Shown here: piece by piece, positions 49,823 to 61,400 of the stretch | Layout of the letters: every line of letters starts with the position of its first letter | Numbering within the stretch: the first letter of the stretch is position 1 | Source of the DNA: Stephania yunnanensis | Lineage: Eukaryota; Streptophyta; Magnoliopsida; Ranunculales; Menispermaceae | Direction: 5' to 3' | DNA length: 64,000 nt | Assembly: GCA_039657365.1 (NCBI GenBank) | Contig: CM077585.1 | Location: 26,561,297 to 26,625,296 of the forward strand | Notes under the pieces: model-generated | Seen by the model: only the letters and a program-made list of their open reading frames with translations | What the model was told of the DNA's origin: nothing | Database searches by the model: none | Made by a program: the position numbers and the translations under genes

Positions 49823-50031
49823 TGTTGAGCCTGCCCCCGCCTTTATCTCAGGTTCGTGGATCTCACTAGTACCGATATTTTCCCCAACTTAACCACCTTC
49901 AACTCATAGGTGAGGTGTTTTTACTCCAAAGGGCCTCGGTATTATTTAGGGAAAGATAACCCCTTAAGTACTTCTTTAATAAGTCATACTTAATATATGA
50001 AGCTATTATTCGGTCCCCACACATCCTAACA

Positions 50032-50042
50032 ATCTCCACCTT
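50032..50042 (-). other. TRIM polypurine tract
   Basis: Minus strand AAGGTGGAGAT directly before the left terminal repeat. Confidence 0.75.
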
Positions 50043-50165
50043 AGATCGAAATCTTAGGTGCCTTTACTCCACCTTAGACCGACTTCCTTCCAAGATGGTT
50101 CATCGTATAATTTGTCGTAGCTCATCTTGAGGAGAGACGATATGCCTTATCCCAGCTAAACCATC

Positions 50166-50178
50166 GGCTCTCATACCA
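50166..50178 (-). other. TRIM primer-binding site
   Basis: Minus strand TGGTATGAGAGCC; one mismatch to the initiator Met tRNA complement, two bases from the right terminal repeat. Confidence 0.85.
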
Positions 50179-50654
50179 CTTGTTGAGCCCATCTATGCCT
50201 TTATCCACGGGTCCGTAGATCTCACTAGTACTGATATTGTCTCCAACTTAACCACCTTCAACTCACAAGTATGGGGTTTTTACTCCATAATGCCTCATTA
50301 CTATTTAGGGAAAAATAACCACTTAAATACTTCTTTATTAAGTCACACTTAAACAATGTGGACTATTATTCGGTCCACACATTCTAACACGGGCTCGAGT
50401 CGGGTTGGTCCATTAAGTGATTTTTGTGTTGATATATAGATCTCTAACGAGGTGTGTCCTTTTTTTGGTGGAAAGGTGTGTCATTTTTTTTAAGCTTTAA
50501 TATCATGGTTATATCTAAAAGACTAAAAATTATGGCTTCTTTTTTTTTTTTTTTAAGAAAAGAACTATACTGTTCAATTTCATAAAATAAATACAACTCG
50601 ATCTTGGAAAATAATCAGTACAAAACGTCATAGTTCAAAACGTACATTACAAAC

Positions 50655-50658
50655 AATC

Positions 50659-50712
<54 letters not shown>

Positions 50713-50731
50713 GCCAAATAGAATAATCAGC
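50655..50731 (-). repeat. 50-nt T tract with flanking AATCAGC duplication
   Basis: An uninterrupted run of 50 T (50662-50711) is followed by GGCCAAATAGA. The 7-base AATCAGC flanks the whole (50655-50661 and 50725-50731). On the minus strand this is a very short body with a poly(A) tail between target duplications, as left by LINE-type retroposition with extreme 5' truncation. Run length may be affected by sequencing. Confidence 0.5.
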
Positions 50732-51212
50732 TTAAAAGTGGCTTCGTCATATGTATAGATTTTACTGTCATACTCACTGTTTTAATATTACGGTCAACAT
50801 TCACATTCAAATTCTTGACAGTTATGTCAAGAGTTACAAGTGTGGAGATGATGCCTAGTTGGATAGCATCACTCCAAGTAAGAAAATTCATTTGTAGTGC
50901 CAATCTAGCTAAAGGTATGAGCCACCTGAATATTGCTTTCTCGGGATACATACCGATGTTGCGGTTTGAAGCAGTTTTGAAAGAAAAAAAAAAGAGATAA
51001 TTAAGTATAAGACGAAGCAAAGACCCATATATATTGACATAACATAAAATTGAAATTCTTCGAAGTTTGATAAAAATAATCGAATTAATTAAATTTTTTT
51101 GACCATCGAATTAAAGAATTTAATGTAAACAAAATTTTACAAAACTTCCCTCGAAGTTAAAAAGTAAAGATAAGATATATAAATTTCAATGTTAAATGTA
51201 TAAAAAGTGAAA
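50732..51212. other. AT-rich spacer without gene
   Basis: Overlapping small frames on both strands (50727-51020, 50815-51000) have no recognised domain. Confidence 0.4.
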
Positions 51213-51634
51213 TATTATATATATGCATAAAAGTCGGAGGAGAGAGAGAGTTTCACATGTTCTCTCCTTCCCGCATTTCATTTTTAGGATTTTTCAATTT
51301 TTATATTTTAAGATATTTATTTATTTATTCTATTTAATGTTTTAAGATATATTCATCCTCACATGTTTTTGAACAACAGAAAATTCAACCTTGAACAACC
51401 AAACAACGGTCTAATTAATGAAGGGTTTCTTCAACACATTAAGTCTCCATTTCGAATCTTGCACATTCCTTTGGTTACCACAATATTATTTATACTACTT
51501 AGGGCATCGAAATCACAATTAAGTTTATTTAAATTATTTTCTTAGTTAATGAAGGGTCGTTTCAATGTAAATTAATTTATTAACTTTCTCTTAAAGTTTT
51601 AATAAATATGCGCAGAGCGCAGGAAATCAACTAG
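51213..51634 (+). mobile_element. Small non-autonomous Helitron
   Basis: The 3' end is well formed: hairpin TGCGC-AGA-GCGCA (51609-51621), nine bases, CTAG (51631-51634), then host T. The 5' end is uncertain; ATATATGCATAAAAGTCGGAGG followed by a GA run near 51217 resembles plant Helitron starts, but the 5' TC is not clear. No coding capacity. Confidence 0.55.
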
Positions 51635-52172
51635 TTAAGTCAAGTTAGAAAATAAAAGAATAAAATTTAATTAGAAAATAAAAGAATAAAATTTAATCTC
51701 ATTTGTATGAAATAGATTCTAAAAAAGTGCATTAAAAAATAAATATATAATATCCATTATAATGATCAAATTTGTCAAAATTGATGTTTCGAAAACTTAA
51801 GATCAAGTACAGATAGATAAACTACAAATATAATAATATAAAAAACATATGTTTTTTTTAATGTATTTTGATAAAATTTAAATGTTCTCTAACACTAAAA
51901 TGAAGTTATTTGTCTTCTCTATCGTGTCGAGATTTACAAAAATTCTCTACGTCGAATCGCACTTCTTTGAATTAATTCTATATTTTACATGAACGATTTT
52001 ATAGACGAAGTCAAGTTTTCGATATCAATGAAGTAGTAGTCCTTTAATTCTATGAAAAAACTAAATAGCTAGGCTGAAACGACTCGGTCACTTCTCTACA
52101 AGTTGCACTGAAAACAAATTAATTACCAACACAATGAAAATACAACATCAATCGATTCTCAACTGACCCCTC
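51635..52172. other. AT-rich region downstream of the SAUR gene
   Basis: No gene. It contains a 24-base tandem duplication (AGAAAATAAAAGAATAAAATTTAA at about 51647 and 51670). It includes the 3' flank of the SAUR gene, which reads on the minus strand. Confidence 0.5.
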
Positions 52173-52517
52173 CTAAATTGGCTTTAAGTACCTAGGATGC
52201 TGGTCATAAACAAGGCCTGAACTCGACAATGTTTGTCCCTCGATGCGCGAACGAAGACTAAGAAACTCGTCGACAGTACAAGGTAGCCTTAGAGGGCCCG
52301 ATGTCCTGTACCCATAAACCTCTCGTGCCCTCTCCATTAGAGGCTTAAATAGAGGATTGTGTAGATAAGACATAGGTATCACAAGTCGCTCTAGTTTATC
52401 ATCTTCCAATCCAACTTTTACTGCCAACCATCCCTTCTTTGCCTTCATCTTCTTCTTCTCTTTTCTCTTAGCCTCCTCTTCATTGCTATGAAGTATGCGT
52501 TGCGGTACAAAAAACAT
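52173..52517 (-). CDS. SAUR-family auxin-responsive protein
   Basis: A small auxin-up RNA protein of 114 residues, single exon as is usual for the family. SAURs act mainly by inhibiting PP2C.D phosphatases at the plasma membrane, which activates proton pumps and promotes cell expansion. The SAUR domain covers about residues 28-95: GWLAVKVG, then LVIPMSYLHNPLFKPLMERA, EVYGY, and LRLPCTVDEFLSL. A basic leader (AKRKEKKKMKAKK) precedes it and a short variable tail ends YLKPI. I chose the Met at 52517 (MFFVPQRILHS); the open frame extends upstream to 52604, but those residues do not look like SAUR. An internal Met at 52448 (MKAKKGW) is also possible. The frame is intact with no break. Neighbours are transposon relics. 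No TGTCTC auxin element was seen in the 250 bases upstream. Confidence 0.85.
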   Translation of the reverse strand: MFFVPQRILHSNEEEAKRKEKKKMKAKKGWLAVKVGLEDDKLERLVIPMSYLHNPLFKPLMERAREVYGYRTSGPLRLPCTVDEFLSLRSRIEGQTLSSSGLVYDQHPRYLKPI

Positions 52518-52961
52518 TGAAACCAAAATGTGTTTGTATGTGTGTAGTATTGATGAGAGGAGGAGAGGGAGAGAAAGAAGAGTTGAAGAGTACTCTACGT
52601 ACAAATTTAGGGTTGAAAAATAATGAGAAAGAATTGATGGGATTTAAGAGGAGTGAAGTACTTCCTTTTGTTTGTCACAAAGTGATGAGAGCTGGAATTA
52701 GTTTTGTAAGTATGTGTTCATAACGTTTTCTTGTGCGGTTCTATGTTTTGTATTTTATGTGGTTGCATAGCAATTGGTACGATTAGTACGGTGTGACGAC
52801 CTCGGCGAGGACTCATATAGATGTGGCCCAATTTCCTTGTTGCCTTTCAAACTCTTTTTTGTTTTTTTTGTTTAAAGTTAATTAATTTTGTTCATTCTTT
52901 TAAATATTACATAATAAAAAACTTGATGATAGGACTGAACCTTTGTTTTGTACGTAACATA

Positions 52962-52993
<32 letters not shown>

Positions 52994-53601
52994 GTGTAAG
53001 AAGTTGAATTGAAGACAAATTAAGATTTATAGTCAAAAGATTTCTCGTGAGATGATAGAAGCATCATTTGCCCAAAAGCCTAGGTTTAGGAGGTGGTTTG
53101 AGTTCAACTCTCATTTATGTCAAAAAAAAGACAAACTTATAAGTTAAGATTTTATTTGCATTGGCATTTGAAGAAATAACTAATCTTAAACTAAAACTTG
53201 CAAATGAAAAATTAGTCTCCCTACTCTCTTAAGACTTTAAGACTTTGAATCGAGCCTAACAAATTAATCTTAGTTATAATATGACTTAATTAACATGCAT
53301 GCAATCTCCAAGAGAAGAGGACCCTAGGTGAAGTTAGAAAAAAAAAAAACAAAAAAAAAAAACAAAAAACAAAGCAAAACAAAACAAAACAAAAAGCAAG
53401 AACAGAAGGAATGGACAAGCAAAACAAGTCTAAAGCTACGCCCTACGTGAAGTCGAGTGGCCCATAAATTTAAAGCTCAACAAGAGAGAAGACGGTTCGG
53501 TGAAAACCACTTAGACTCGAAACAACACGTACATAAGCTCAGTTAATAACCAAAAAAGGACACATACGCAATCTAGCTAGGTTCATAAAAAAGACCCCTC
53601 T
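52518..53601. other. SAUR upstream region and spacer
   Basis: Holds the presumed SAUR promoter side (plus coordinates above 52517); no convincing TATA box was picked out. An AT dinucleotide run lies at 52969-52987 and an A-rich tract (AAAAC repeats) at 53339-53395. A tRNA-like fragment with a decayed B box (GAGTTCAACTC, about 53100) may be a SINE remnant. Confidence 0.4.
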
Positions 53602-54430
53602 TGTTAATGTCATATCCTTGATGACATTATTTGGTTTTTATTGTCATTAGTCGAATTATGTAAATGACGTATGAAAAATATGTTTCATATGCTAAATGAA
53701 ATGTACCAGAGATCAGTTACGATGTTGTGATCTCCAAATCAATATTGAAGGACTTATCCACGAATCGGTTATATATGGATAATGACAAGGTTGTTGCAAC
53801 AAAGAGTTTTGTTGTTGCAACATGGGCTCTGTATTGAACAATTGCGAATATGATCTTACATATTTACGTCAACTGAAGATATGACTTTAAAAGAGATGAT
53901 ATGATACACATTAACCAAGTGAAAAATATGCTGGAACATGGTTTTTTTTTAAGATGAAAATGGATCAAGGATCGATTGAGATAGTTAAGATCAAGGGTCT
54001 TCCCTTATCTATTTATTCTAAAGTTATGAGTTGTAATCAATTTGTCTACTTTGTAATTTAGTGAACGTGTTGTTCAATTCATTTGAGTTGTAATTACCAA
54101 GGAAACTTGGGTATTCCAATGAAGGGGAGCCTCACCGTGCAATTAAGTATCAAGAAACTTGTGTAAAGTCTATAAGACGAGTGAAGAAAATGAAAGGAGG
54201 ATCTCAGTGAGGGAGTCACGTGAAGATTCATGCATCCTTTATTCTTTACATAGTGGATTTTACATCTGGCGTGGCCCCGCAAATGTAGGCCGTGGACCGA
54301 ACTGCATAAATTTTTTCTTGTATTTGGTTTTATTTGTTTATTGTTTTATTCGGATTAAGCACTTGTATTGTTACTTATTTCCCTATTACAACAACACACA
54401 TTCATGTTGTAACAATAATTGGTTATTTTA
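53602..54430 (+). repeat. Copia-B 5' LTR
   Basis: 829 bp, starting TGTTAATGTC; its last bases are TTTTA where the 3' LTR keeps TTTCA. A hairpin AATGTCAT...ATGACATT sits at its start (about 53606), and TGTTGCAACA palindromes at about 53793 and 53812. Confidence 0.9.
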
Positions 54431-54432
54431 AT

Positions 54433-54447
54433 TGGTATTAGAGCAGG
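54433..54447 (+). other. Copia-B primer-binding site
   Basis: TGGTATTAGAGCAGG, two bases after the LTR; the first twelve bases match the initiator Met tRNA complement with one change. Confidence 0.88.
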
Positions 54448-54484
54448 CACTTTAGAATCTTTGTTTAAAAAAAACAGAGATATA

Positions 54485-55130
54485 TGTATACTAACCATGA
54501 TATTTCAGGGAAATCAATTAGATCAGCCAGACGGTATGGCTAACACTAGACCACCACTACTCACAAAAAAAAAACTACATGGATCTCTTCCGGCCAAGTT
54601 TAATGTAAAAGTTGGTGGCAAAGTACACGATAAACTTAAAGATATTGCCAATCAAGCACAACAACTTGGCAAGAAGTACTCCAACAAGAAGATAATGCAG
54701 AAAACAATCAAATCTTTTCTAGCAAAGTATAATAAAAGTCGTTTCCATCCAAGAGAACAAAGGTTTTAAGGATCTAAAATTCGAAGAACCGATCCTTCAC
54801 AACTTATGAAGTGCATCTCACCCAATAAAGAAGTCCAAAGAACTGGCATTAAAGGCTACTACTCAATACCACCCCGCTGATAGAATTATCAGTAAAGAAG
54901 ATGACACGGCTCTACTAAATCTTAAATATAACAAATTATTTCAAAATTTCAGGGAATGAAGTCATTTGCAAAGGAGACTCCTTAAAGAAATAAGTGGAGA
55001 TCAAAGCTATCGACAAAAGCAAAATAAAGTGCAGATAGTGTGGAGGACTTGGCCATTTTCAACATGAATGCTCATTTAGGAGAAAGGAGAAGTCACTTGT
55101 ATCTATTTAGAGTGACTCAAACTTAAAAAG
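54485..55130 (+). pseudogene. Copia-B gag (decayed)
   Basis: Open from about 54419 to 54769 with the stretch GMANTRPPLLTKKKLHGSLP; after that stops and frame changes take over. The CCHC zinc knuckle is recognisable at 55030-55071 (Cys, Cys, GGLGH, HEC), but an in-frame TAG (55036-55038) replaces the residue before its second Cys. The Ser/Asp-rich region after the knuckle is as in Sirevirus gag. Confidence 0.8.
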
Positions 55131-55859
55131 CGAAGAAAATCATGTAAGTCATTATGTTACCTTTGTTGTTGCTTCAAAAGTTCCTATTACAACCACAGTA
55201 CCTATTACAATTAATCAGCCTGATGCAATAAGCAAGGCTGATAGATCAAAACTTTCCTTATCAAATGAAGTTGTAAATGACTTTGATCATTCAGAACTTG
55301 AACTATCTAATGACACTAATCATGTAGAAACCTATATTAAGATACTAACAAATGGGAAAAATAGTTGAGTGTAACCAAGCACTGCAACTACTACTATTAG
55401 AAAAAGAAAATGAGCTAAATAATTACAAAGCAAAGTTGAAAAAAAAGCAAAATATACTTTGAAAAAACTCAACAAAAGAAAAGCAAAGCTTGGCAACATT
55501 TTACTGCAAGGAAACGGGTCTAGCAATCACAAATGCCTTGGTTATGTCAAAAGGTCATCCTAAAAAACTACATAAAATGAACCTTTGGATTTTGTCAAGG
55601 CTGCACAAGTCATCACACTTAGGGAGACATTCGATGTTGAGCATAATAGTCAGTCCATAAGGAGGTATCATCCCACTTGTTACTATTATTGAATTTTAGG
55701 ACACATTTGACCCGATGTTTTAAAATGATCAAGGAACTGACAAGAAGATAGCATGAAATCACTCAAAGGCGGCAACAAAAAAAAACTCTCAAAAAATAGG
55801 TGCTCAAGACGAAAATGAAGTGTGAAGTTACTAATATATCTCTCGCATCTTTAACAGAC

Positions 55860-56230
55860 TCTGAGTAGTACTTTGATACCAAATGCTTGAAACATATGAC
55901 TTGAGATAGGCATAACCTTTTGAACTACCAAACTTGTGAGGAAGGACATGTCACATTTGGAGATGGAGCATGAAGCAGAGTAGTTAGTAAAGGAACATTA
56001 AATGTTATTGGATTCCCATCACTAAATGATGTATCGCATGTTAAATCTATGATCAAAACTTATATATAAATTTTGCTAGAGATAGATGTCAAGTTGAATC
56101 AGATGTATAACATAAGAAGTTGGGTGCATATACATTTCAAACATATGAAGAAGATATCTTATGTAGGTGCAGTAAGGGCTTACCAAAATTTCAACAGACT
56201 ACCAGCCAAGTATGTGAGCCATGCTAGCTT
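55860..56230 (+). pseudogene. Copia-B protease and pre-integrase region (decayed)
   Basis: The protease start corresponds to YFDTKCLKHMT, where the family has DSGCSRHMT; the Asp remains but the next residues are changed. HVTFGDGA follows. The pre-integrase finger is recognisable as WVHIHFKHMKKISYVGAV and LPAKYVSHA, with the histidine and cysteine ligands partly lost. Confidence 0.65.
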
Positions 56231-56269
56231 AGAAAACAAATGATAGAACTACATAGACCAGTTGATAGT

Positions 56270-56910
56270 TATAATACCAAGGTAGTTTTTAAACTCCTCC
56301 ACATCGACTAGGTTGGTCCAACTCAAGTGACTAGTTTATCAGGAAAATGATATATCTTGGTATGTGTGGAAAATTTCTCTCATTTCACTTGCCTCTTATT
56401 CCTAAGTGAAAAATCAGATTCATTTTATGTATTTAGTGACTTGTGTTTAAAGTTAATAACTGAAAAAAAGCCTCAGGAGAAAGCACTGTCAGGATAAGAA
56501 GTGACAATGGCAAAGAATTCAAAAACTATAAGTTTGCTGAGTTATGCAGATCGAAAGGAATCTACCAAGAGTTCTCTAATCCAATCACCCTATAACAGAA
56601 TGGGGTTGTAAAAGGAAAAATAGGCATGTTCAGGAGATGGCTTAAATAATGTTAAACTTTAAAGGACTTCCTATAAAGTTGTGGGCAAAAGAAATCAGTA
56701 TAGCTTGCTACATCATCAACAGGACTTACCTTCGACCATTCACTCAGAAGACTCCCTCCAAATTGTGGAAAGGTAAGAAGTCTAACCTTCGATATTTCCC
56801 TAGCTATATTTGGAAATAATTGCTTTGTACTAAAGACATAGATCCATTGGGGAAATTTGACAAAAGATGTGATAAAAGGATCTTTTGGGGTACTCATTAA
56901 ATAGCAAGGC
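56270..56910 (+). pseudogene. Copia-B integrase core (decayed)
   Basis: Reads LLHID.VGPTQVTSLSGK (first catalytic Asp), then CLLFLSEKSDSFYVFSDLC, then SDNGKEFKNYKFAELC in another frame (second Asp region), with the third motif near 56590 interrupted. Stop codons occur at several places, including just after the first Asp. Confidence 0.75.
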
Positions 56911-57329
56911 CTAAAAAATCTTCAATAGTGGGACATGAAAAATTATGGAATCAATCAACGTGGTGGTTGATGAATTTTAATCAGAAAAAAAATTGCAAAA
57001 CTCAAGAATGGATGTTTATAAAAATCCCCCTTTCTAATTTGTATTTGTTGCAAATCTGGATACAACAGTTTGTAATGATGCCATTACTCCCACAAATATT
57101 GATGATGTCCCTGCTGCATTACCTGGAAAACTAACCCATGAAGTTAATCAGACCTCACCAATGGAAGAATTAACATTTGTTAATCAAAGTATTCCACTAG
57201 AATCCTAAAGAACCATCCTGCTCAAATTGTCATTGGTTTACTGGAATAAGGAATGACTACAAGAGAAACATCCAAGATTGACTACAAAAAGCAAGTTGGG
57301 TACATATGTTATGTCTCTTCTTTTGAACC

Positions 57330-58262
57330 TAAAAGTATTTATGATGCTCTTCAAGACGAATACTGGATAATGGCAATGCAAGAATAGTTGAATCAATTTC
57401 AAAGACTTGATGTATGGACTTTGGTACCAAGACCCCAAAGTTCAAATGTTATTGGCACAAAATAGATCCTCAAGAACAAGACTAATGCTAAAGGAGATGT
57501 AGTGTGTAACAAAGCCAGATTGGTTGCACAAGGATACAACTAAGTTGAAGGTGTAGATTTCGATGAAACCTTTGCTCTTGTTGCTCGATTAGAATCTATA
57601 CGTCTATTTCTTGTTGTCTCTTATTCTCTTATGTTCAAACTTTATCAAATGAATGTTAAAAGTGTCTTTCTAAATGGCACACTCGAGAAAGAAGTCTATG
57701 TGGAGAAACTAAAGGACTTTGCATAATTTTCTAGTCATGTATATCACCTAAAAAAGGCCTTATATGGGTTGATTATGGCCCAAGAGTGTGGTACGATAGA
57801 CTTGCCTCATTTTTGCTTACTCAGGGATACACCAGAGCTAGTGTTGAAAAACAATATATTTGTCAAATACCATACTAAAGCTATTTTGATTACTCAAGTG
57901 TATGTAGATGATATTGTTTTAGCTTAACTACAAAATCCTTGGTGGAAAAATTTGTTACTAACATACAAAATGAGTTCAAGATGAGTATAGTTGGTGAGCT
58001 TACATATTTTCTAGGTCTGCAAATTCAGCAAACTCCTCAAGGTACCTTCATTTCTCAACATAAGTATTGCTTCTCTTTGGTGAAGAGATTTAAACTTGAT
58101 AAAACTATCCATCTTCAAACTCCAACGGGAGCACATGAAAAGCTCTCCAAAGATAAACATGGAAAATCAGGAGGTTGTTTTCTATATAGGAGTACGATTA
58201 GATGTCTTTTATATCTCGTAGGTTATTTTCATATTTCATTTTGGTCTTTGGTATTCCTTTAA
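57330..58262 (+). pseudogene. Copia-B reverse transcriptase (decayed)
   Basis: From about 57395: FQRLDVWTLVPRPQSSNVIG, then NKARLVAQGYN, EGVDFDETFALVARLESIRL and MNVKSVFLNGTLEKEVYVEK. The catalytic YVDD is at 57901-57912, followed soon by a stop. A further open piece at 57939-58262 carries GELTYFLGLQIQQTPQGTF. The region between the RT end and RNase H (about 58230-58280) has lost roughly a hundred bases compared with family members. Confidence 0.85.
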
Positions 58263-58408
58263 TGTTAATTTTTCTTTGGCTGGATATAGCGATGCAGACT
58301 GGGTAGGAAGTGCAGATGACGAAAAAACACTTCCGGAGGATGCTTCTTTGATAGGAAATAAAACTCGATATCTCTTTCCACTGATAAAGTCGAATATATT
58401 GCAGTAGG

Positions 58409-61400
58409 ACATATGCGATTAGATGTCTTTTCTCTCGCACTATCTCTCTCGCTTCTAAGCCCGATTCCGCTCACCCCGCTATAATCCATTGTTTCAAATC
58501 CAAATCGCAGATTCAAAATCATCGAATACCAAATCGAGAGATTTGAATAACGTTACCTTGAAGAAATCGTATTTTAACGATGCGTTTATAGAGGACGATC
58601 GTCCGGCGGCCCTCGCTGGGTCCTCTTCGCCGTTTTGAGAAGGTTCGATCTCTCTCTCTCTAGAATTTCGTCAATAAGGTTGGGAAGTGGTTTCAGCTCA
58701 GTCCTTCACTCACTTTCTCAAATCTCGTTTAGGTTGAAGATAAGGTTGGGGTGCGGGGAAGGTTAGGGTTTTGATTTTTTTGTTGAATACTTGAACTTTC
58801 CAGTGATTTCTATGTGTTTTGGTGGAATTGGTGGTTCTTTAAACGTTCTCCGTATCTCTATCATTGAAGACCTAACTTTCGCTGCTTCTAATCATCTAAA
58901 TTTGGAGATTCCTCACGTGTGTTTTATTTTGTGTCTCAATTTTTGGTATTCCGAGAATCTTCAGTAGTTTGTCTTAGCAATTTGTGCACTTTGAATTTCT
59001 TCAGATTGCACAAATGATGGTGAAAAGGTTTGGTAAGCAATTGATGCAAAGAATATGCGACGAAGTGCATCGATCGCTCTTGTGAAGTACGTAATGCTTC
59101 TTCACCTTCGAGTTCCTTTGATTTTCAATTTTTTCTTCAATAGTTTAAGCTTTAGTATTTAGGTTTGAAATCCATTTGATAATCTTTGTTGATCGAGTAT
59201 TGTGTTGTTGTTCAATATGGCTTACATTGAGGGCTTGGATTTGTGTGATTAGTGAGTTAGCTAAATTTGCTTTCTTACTTACAAAGTAATTGGTGATTAA
59301 TCTTATGGGATATATGGTTGTGAATCTAAATTTCTTATGGATCTTGCTACTTATTTCTCAATTTGTTACCGTATGTATTTGAGGTTTTTTTTTTTCAACC
59401 CTTCTTTGCTTCATAGTAGGTCCTTCATTTACCTTCGAAAGGCCTTGTGAGGTCATTTAGACATCCAATTTTAGTTTGCTTATATTCTATGGTTCTACCT
59501 CAATGTTCATTGAGTCTTTTGTTTTCCTCATGTGGCGGACTTTATTCAGCTGATAAATGTATACTTTGGTTTTAAGAAAAGTACATCTTGACTTTGGTAG
59601 ATCTTGTGTTGAGTTTTTCGAATGTTGTGCAAGTTTAGGCTGATCGCTACGCAATGAACAGATCCTATTGGATGAGTATCGTATATACCTTGACTTTAGA
59701 AGTTTCCAATGCAAGTGGTGCATAATAAGTGATGTAAAAATCAAGAAAAACCTTAGATGGATTCCATGTTTTTGAACGAATCGACGATTCAACAGATCTT
59801 GTTCCATTTAAGACAACTGGTTCAAACGCCTCTTTAATGGTGAGTTTTTTTCCAAAAAAAATAAAAAATGATAAGACTGGCACTTGTTTGTTGATTAAAT
59901 CGATTATTGTGATGAGACTCATGTTTGTGCGAGGATCATACCACTTCTCCAAATATTGTGCTTTAAACCATGTTTTGAGCTCATGTCGCATTATGTCAAT
60001 CCTTTAATTTTTAATGCCATTTGAAATTGTTGTCCTTCAAGTGGGAAACTATATTCCAATTTCGCCAAGATGCGGGATGATGTAGCGGCATGTAGCGGCA
60101 TACAAGAAGGGAATGGAATGGAAAGCCAAAATGCTTCTCCCATACAAGCAACTTTGTAGTGAGAAAAAGGTAAAGTTTTCTATGTTAACCTTCAAGCATA
60201 TAAAAAAAGCATATTATGAAAGAGAAAAAAAGAAAAGAAAAAAAACTCACTCTAATGCGATACATGAAGGTGGAAGCGGAGATTGTACAAATTGAAGCGA
60301 GATGATGTACCGATTGCAATATCTAATGAAGTGTCTAAGTCCCAAATCAACATGCTTGTTATTGGAGCTAAGAGTAAGAGATATGATATCGCTTAACGAG
60401 TTTGATCTATTTGCATAGTTCCATTACTCCGATTAATTTGATAGAATAGCAATGTGGATTTACCATTTATTTCATCTCATGGTTTTTACATGCGTTGGAC
60501 CTTATATGCCCTCATAGTTGTTCCTTGTTTCCAATTGTTCCTAGTTCTATTTGAGGTTTTAAACCTTTTTTGAAGTTAAAACTGTTATTTGATTGGGTTG
60601 GGTGTGCTTGATGATTGTTAGGCCGTAAGATAACTTCTTAGTTTTTAGTTCTTATGCTTTTGCACGTTCTACGATTCGGAGCCATTCCATTTTTAAGGAT
60701 TTCATTTTTTAATAGCTAAGGTTTTTTGTTTAGCTCATTCAATTAGGTATTTATTAGGTATTTTCCTCTCCAACATATAGAATAGTGCTTTAATGTTTCT
60801 AAAAGTAAAACAAGTCTTAATTTTATTTTATTTTTATAAGAATAAACTATTTTGTTGTCGAGCATAAATATTTTTCTTTTAATTTTAATTCTTAAACGTA
60901 ATCATGCATGATAGCTTGTGTATGTTGCGATCTTAAATATTGATCATGAAACATCAAGACTATATATATAAGCATCACAAACCATTGCTATGTTATAGTT
61001 TGGAGCGAGAGATAATTTGCTAATTAACATGTTCCTTCGGATAATGATGAATTTCTTTTTCTTTATTACTTTATTTATATTGTGTTTGGGATGTGCTTTG
61101 ATACGGTTCTCCTACATGATAATTTATCTTTTTGATCTTTTTTCGGTTTTTGTACAACAAGTATTATTTGAAGCACAATCGACTTTAAAACTCGAACGCT
61201 TCATTTTTTTATCATTTAGAACAATTTTTGCTTTTACTTTTGTAGAAAGATACGATATAGAAACTTTTCAGATTGTTTTTATTGTTTCGTCGAATTGAGA
61301 AAATATAATGTTAAGGATATGTTAAGTTTATATAAAATGTGCAATATCAATATATTATTTAGCTATGATTTTTATTATATATTGGCGGGTTACATTGAGA

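Larger units (their letters stand above)
49823..50389 (-). mobile_element. TRIM (terminal-repeat retrotransposon in miniature)
   Basis: Two 209-bp direct terminal repeats (49823-50031 and 50181-50389), both TGTTGAGCC...TAACA, around a 149-base interior. The interior begins beside the right repeat with a primer site (minus strand TGGTATGAGAGCC, 50166-50178) and ends beside the left repeat with a polypurine tract (AAGGTGGAGAT). No coding capacity, so it must be moved by another element's proteins. Total 567 bp. Flanks TGGGA and CGGGC share only the central GGG, so the target duplication is decayed or lost. The two repeats differ at a number of positions and by small indels. Confidence 0.88.

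Noticed and set aside
53050..53125. Another B-box-like stretch (GAGTTCAACTC)
   Set aside because: Box A and stems are not convincing; treated only as a possible SINE remnant.
59487..59991. Two overlapping minus frames of 106-108 codons in CACTA-4
   Set aside because: No domain recognised and they overlap each other; not supported as genes.
61017..61298. 93-codon hydrophobic Phe-rich frame
   Set aside because: T-rich DNA always gives such frames; it lies in CACTA-4 interior with no supporting motif.
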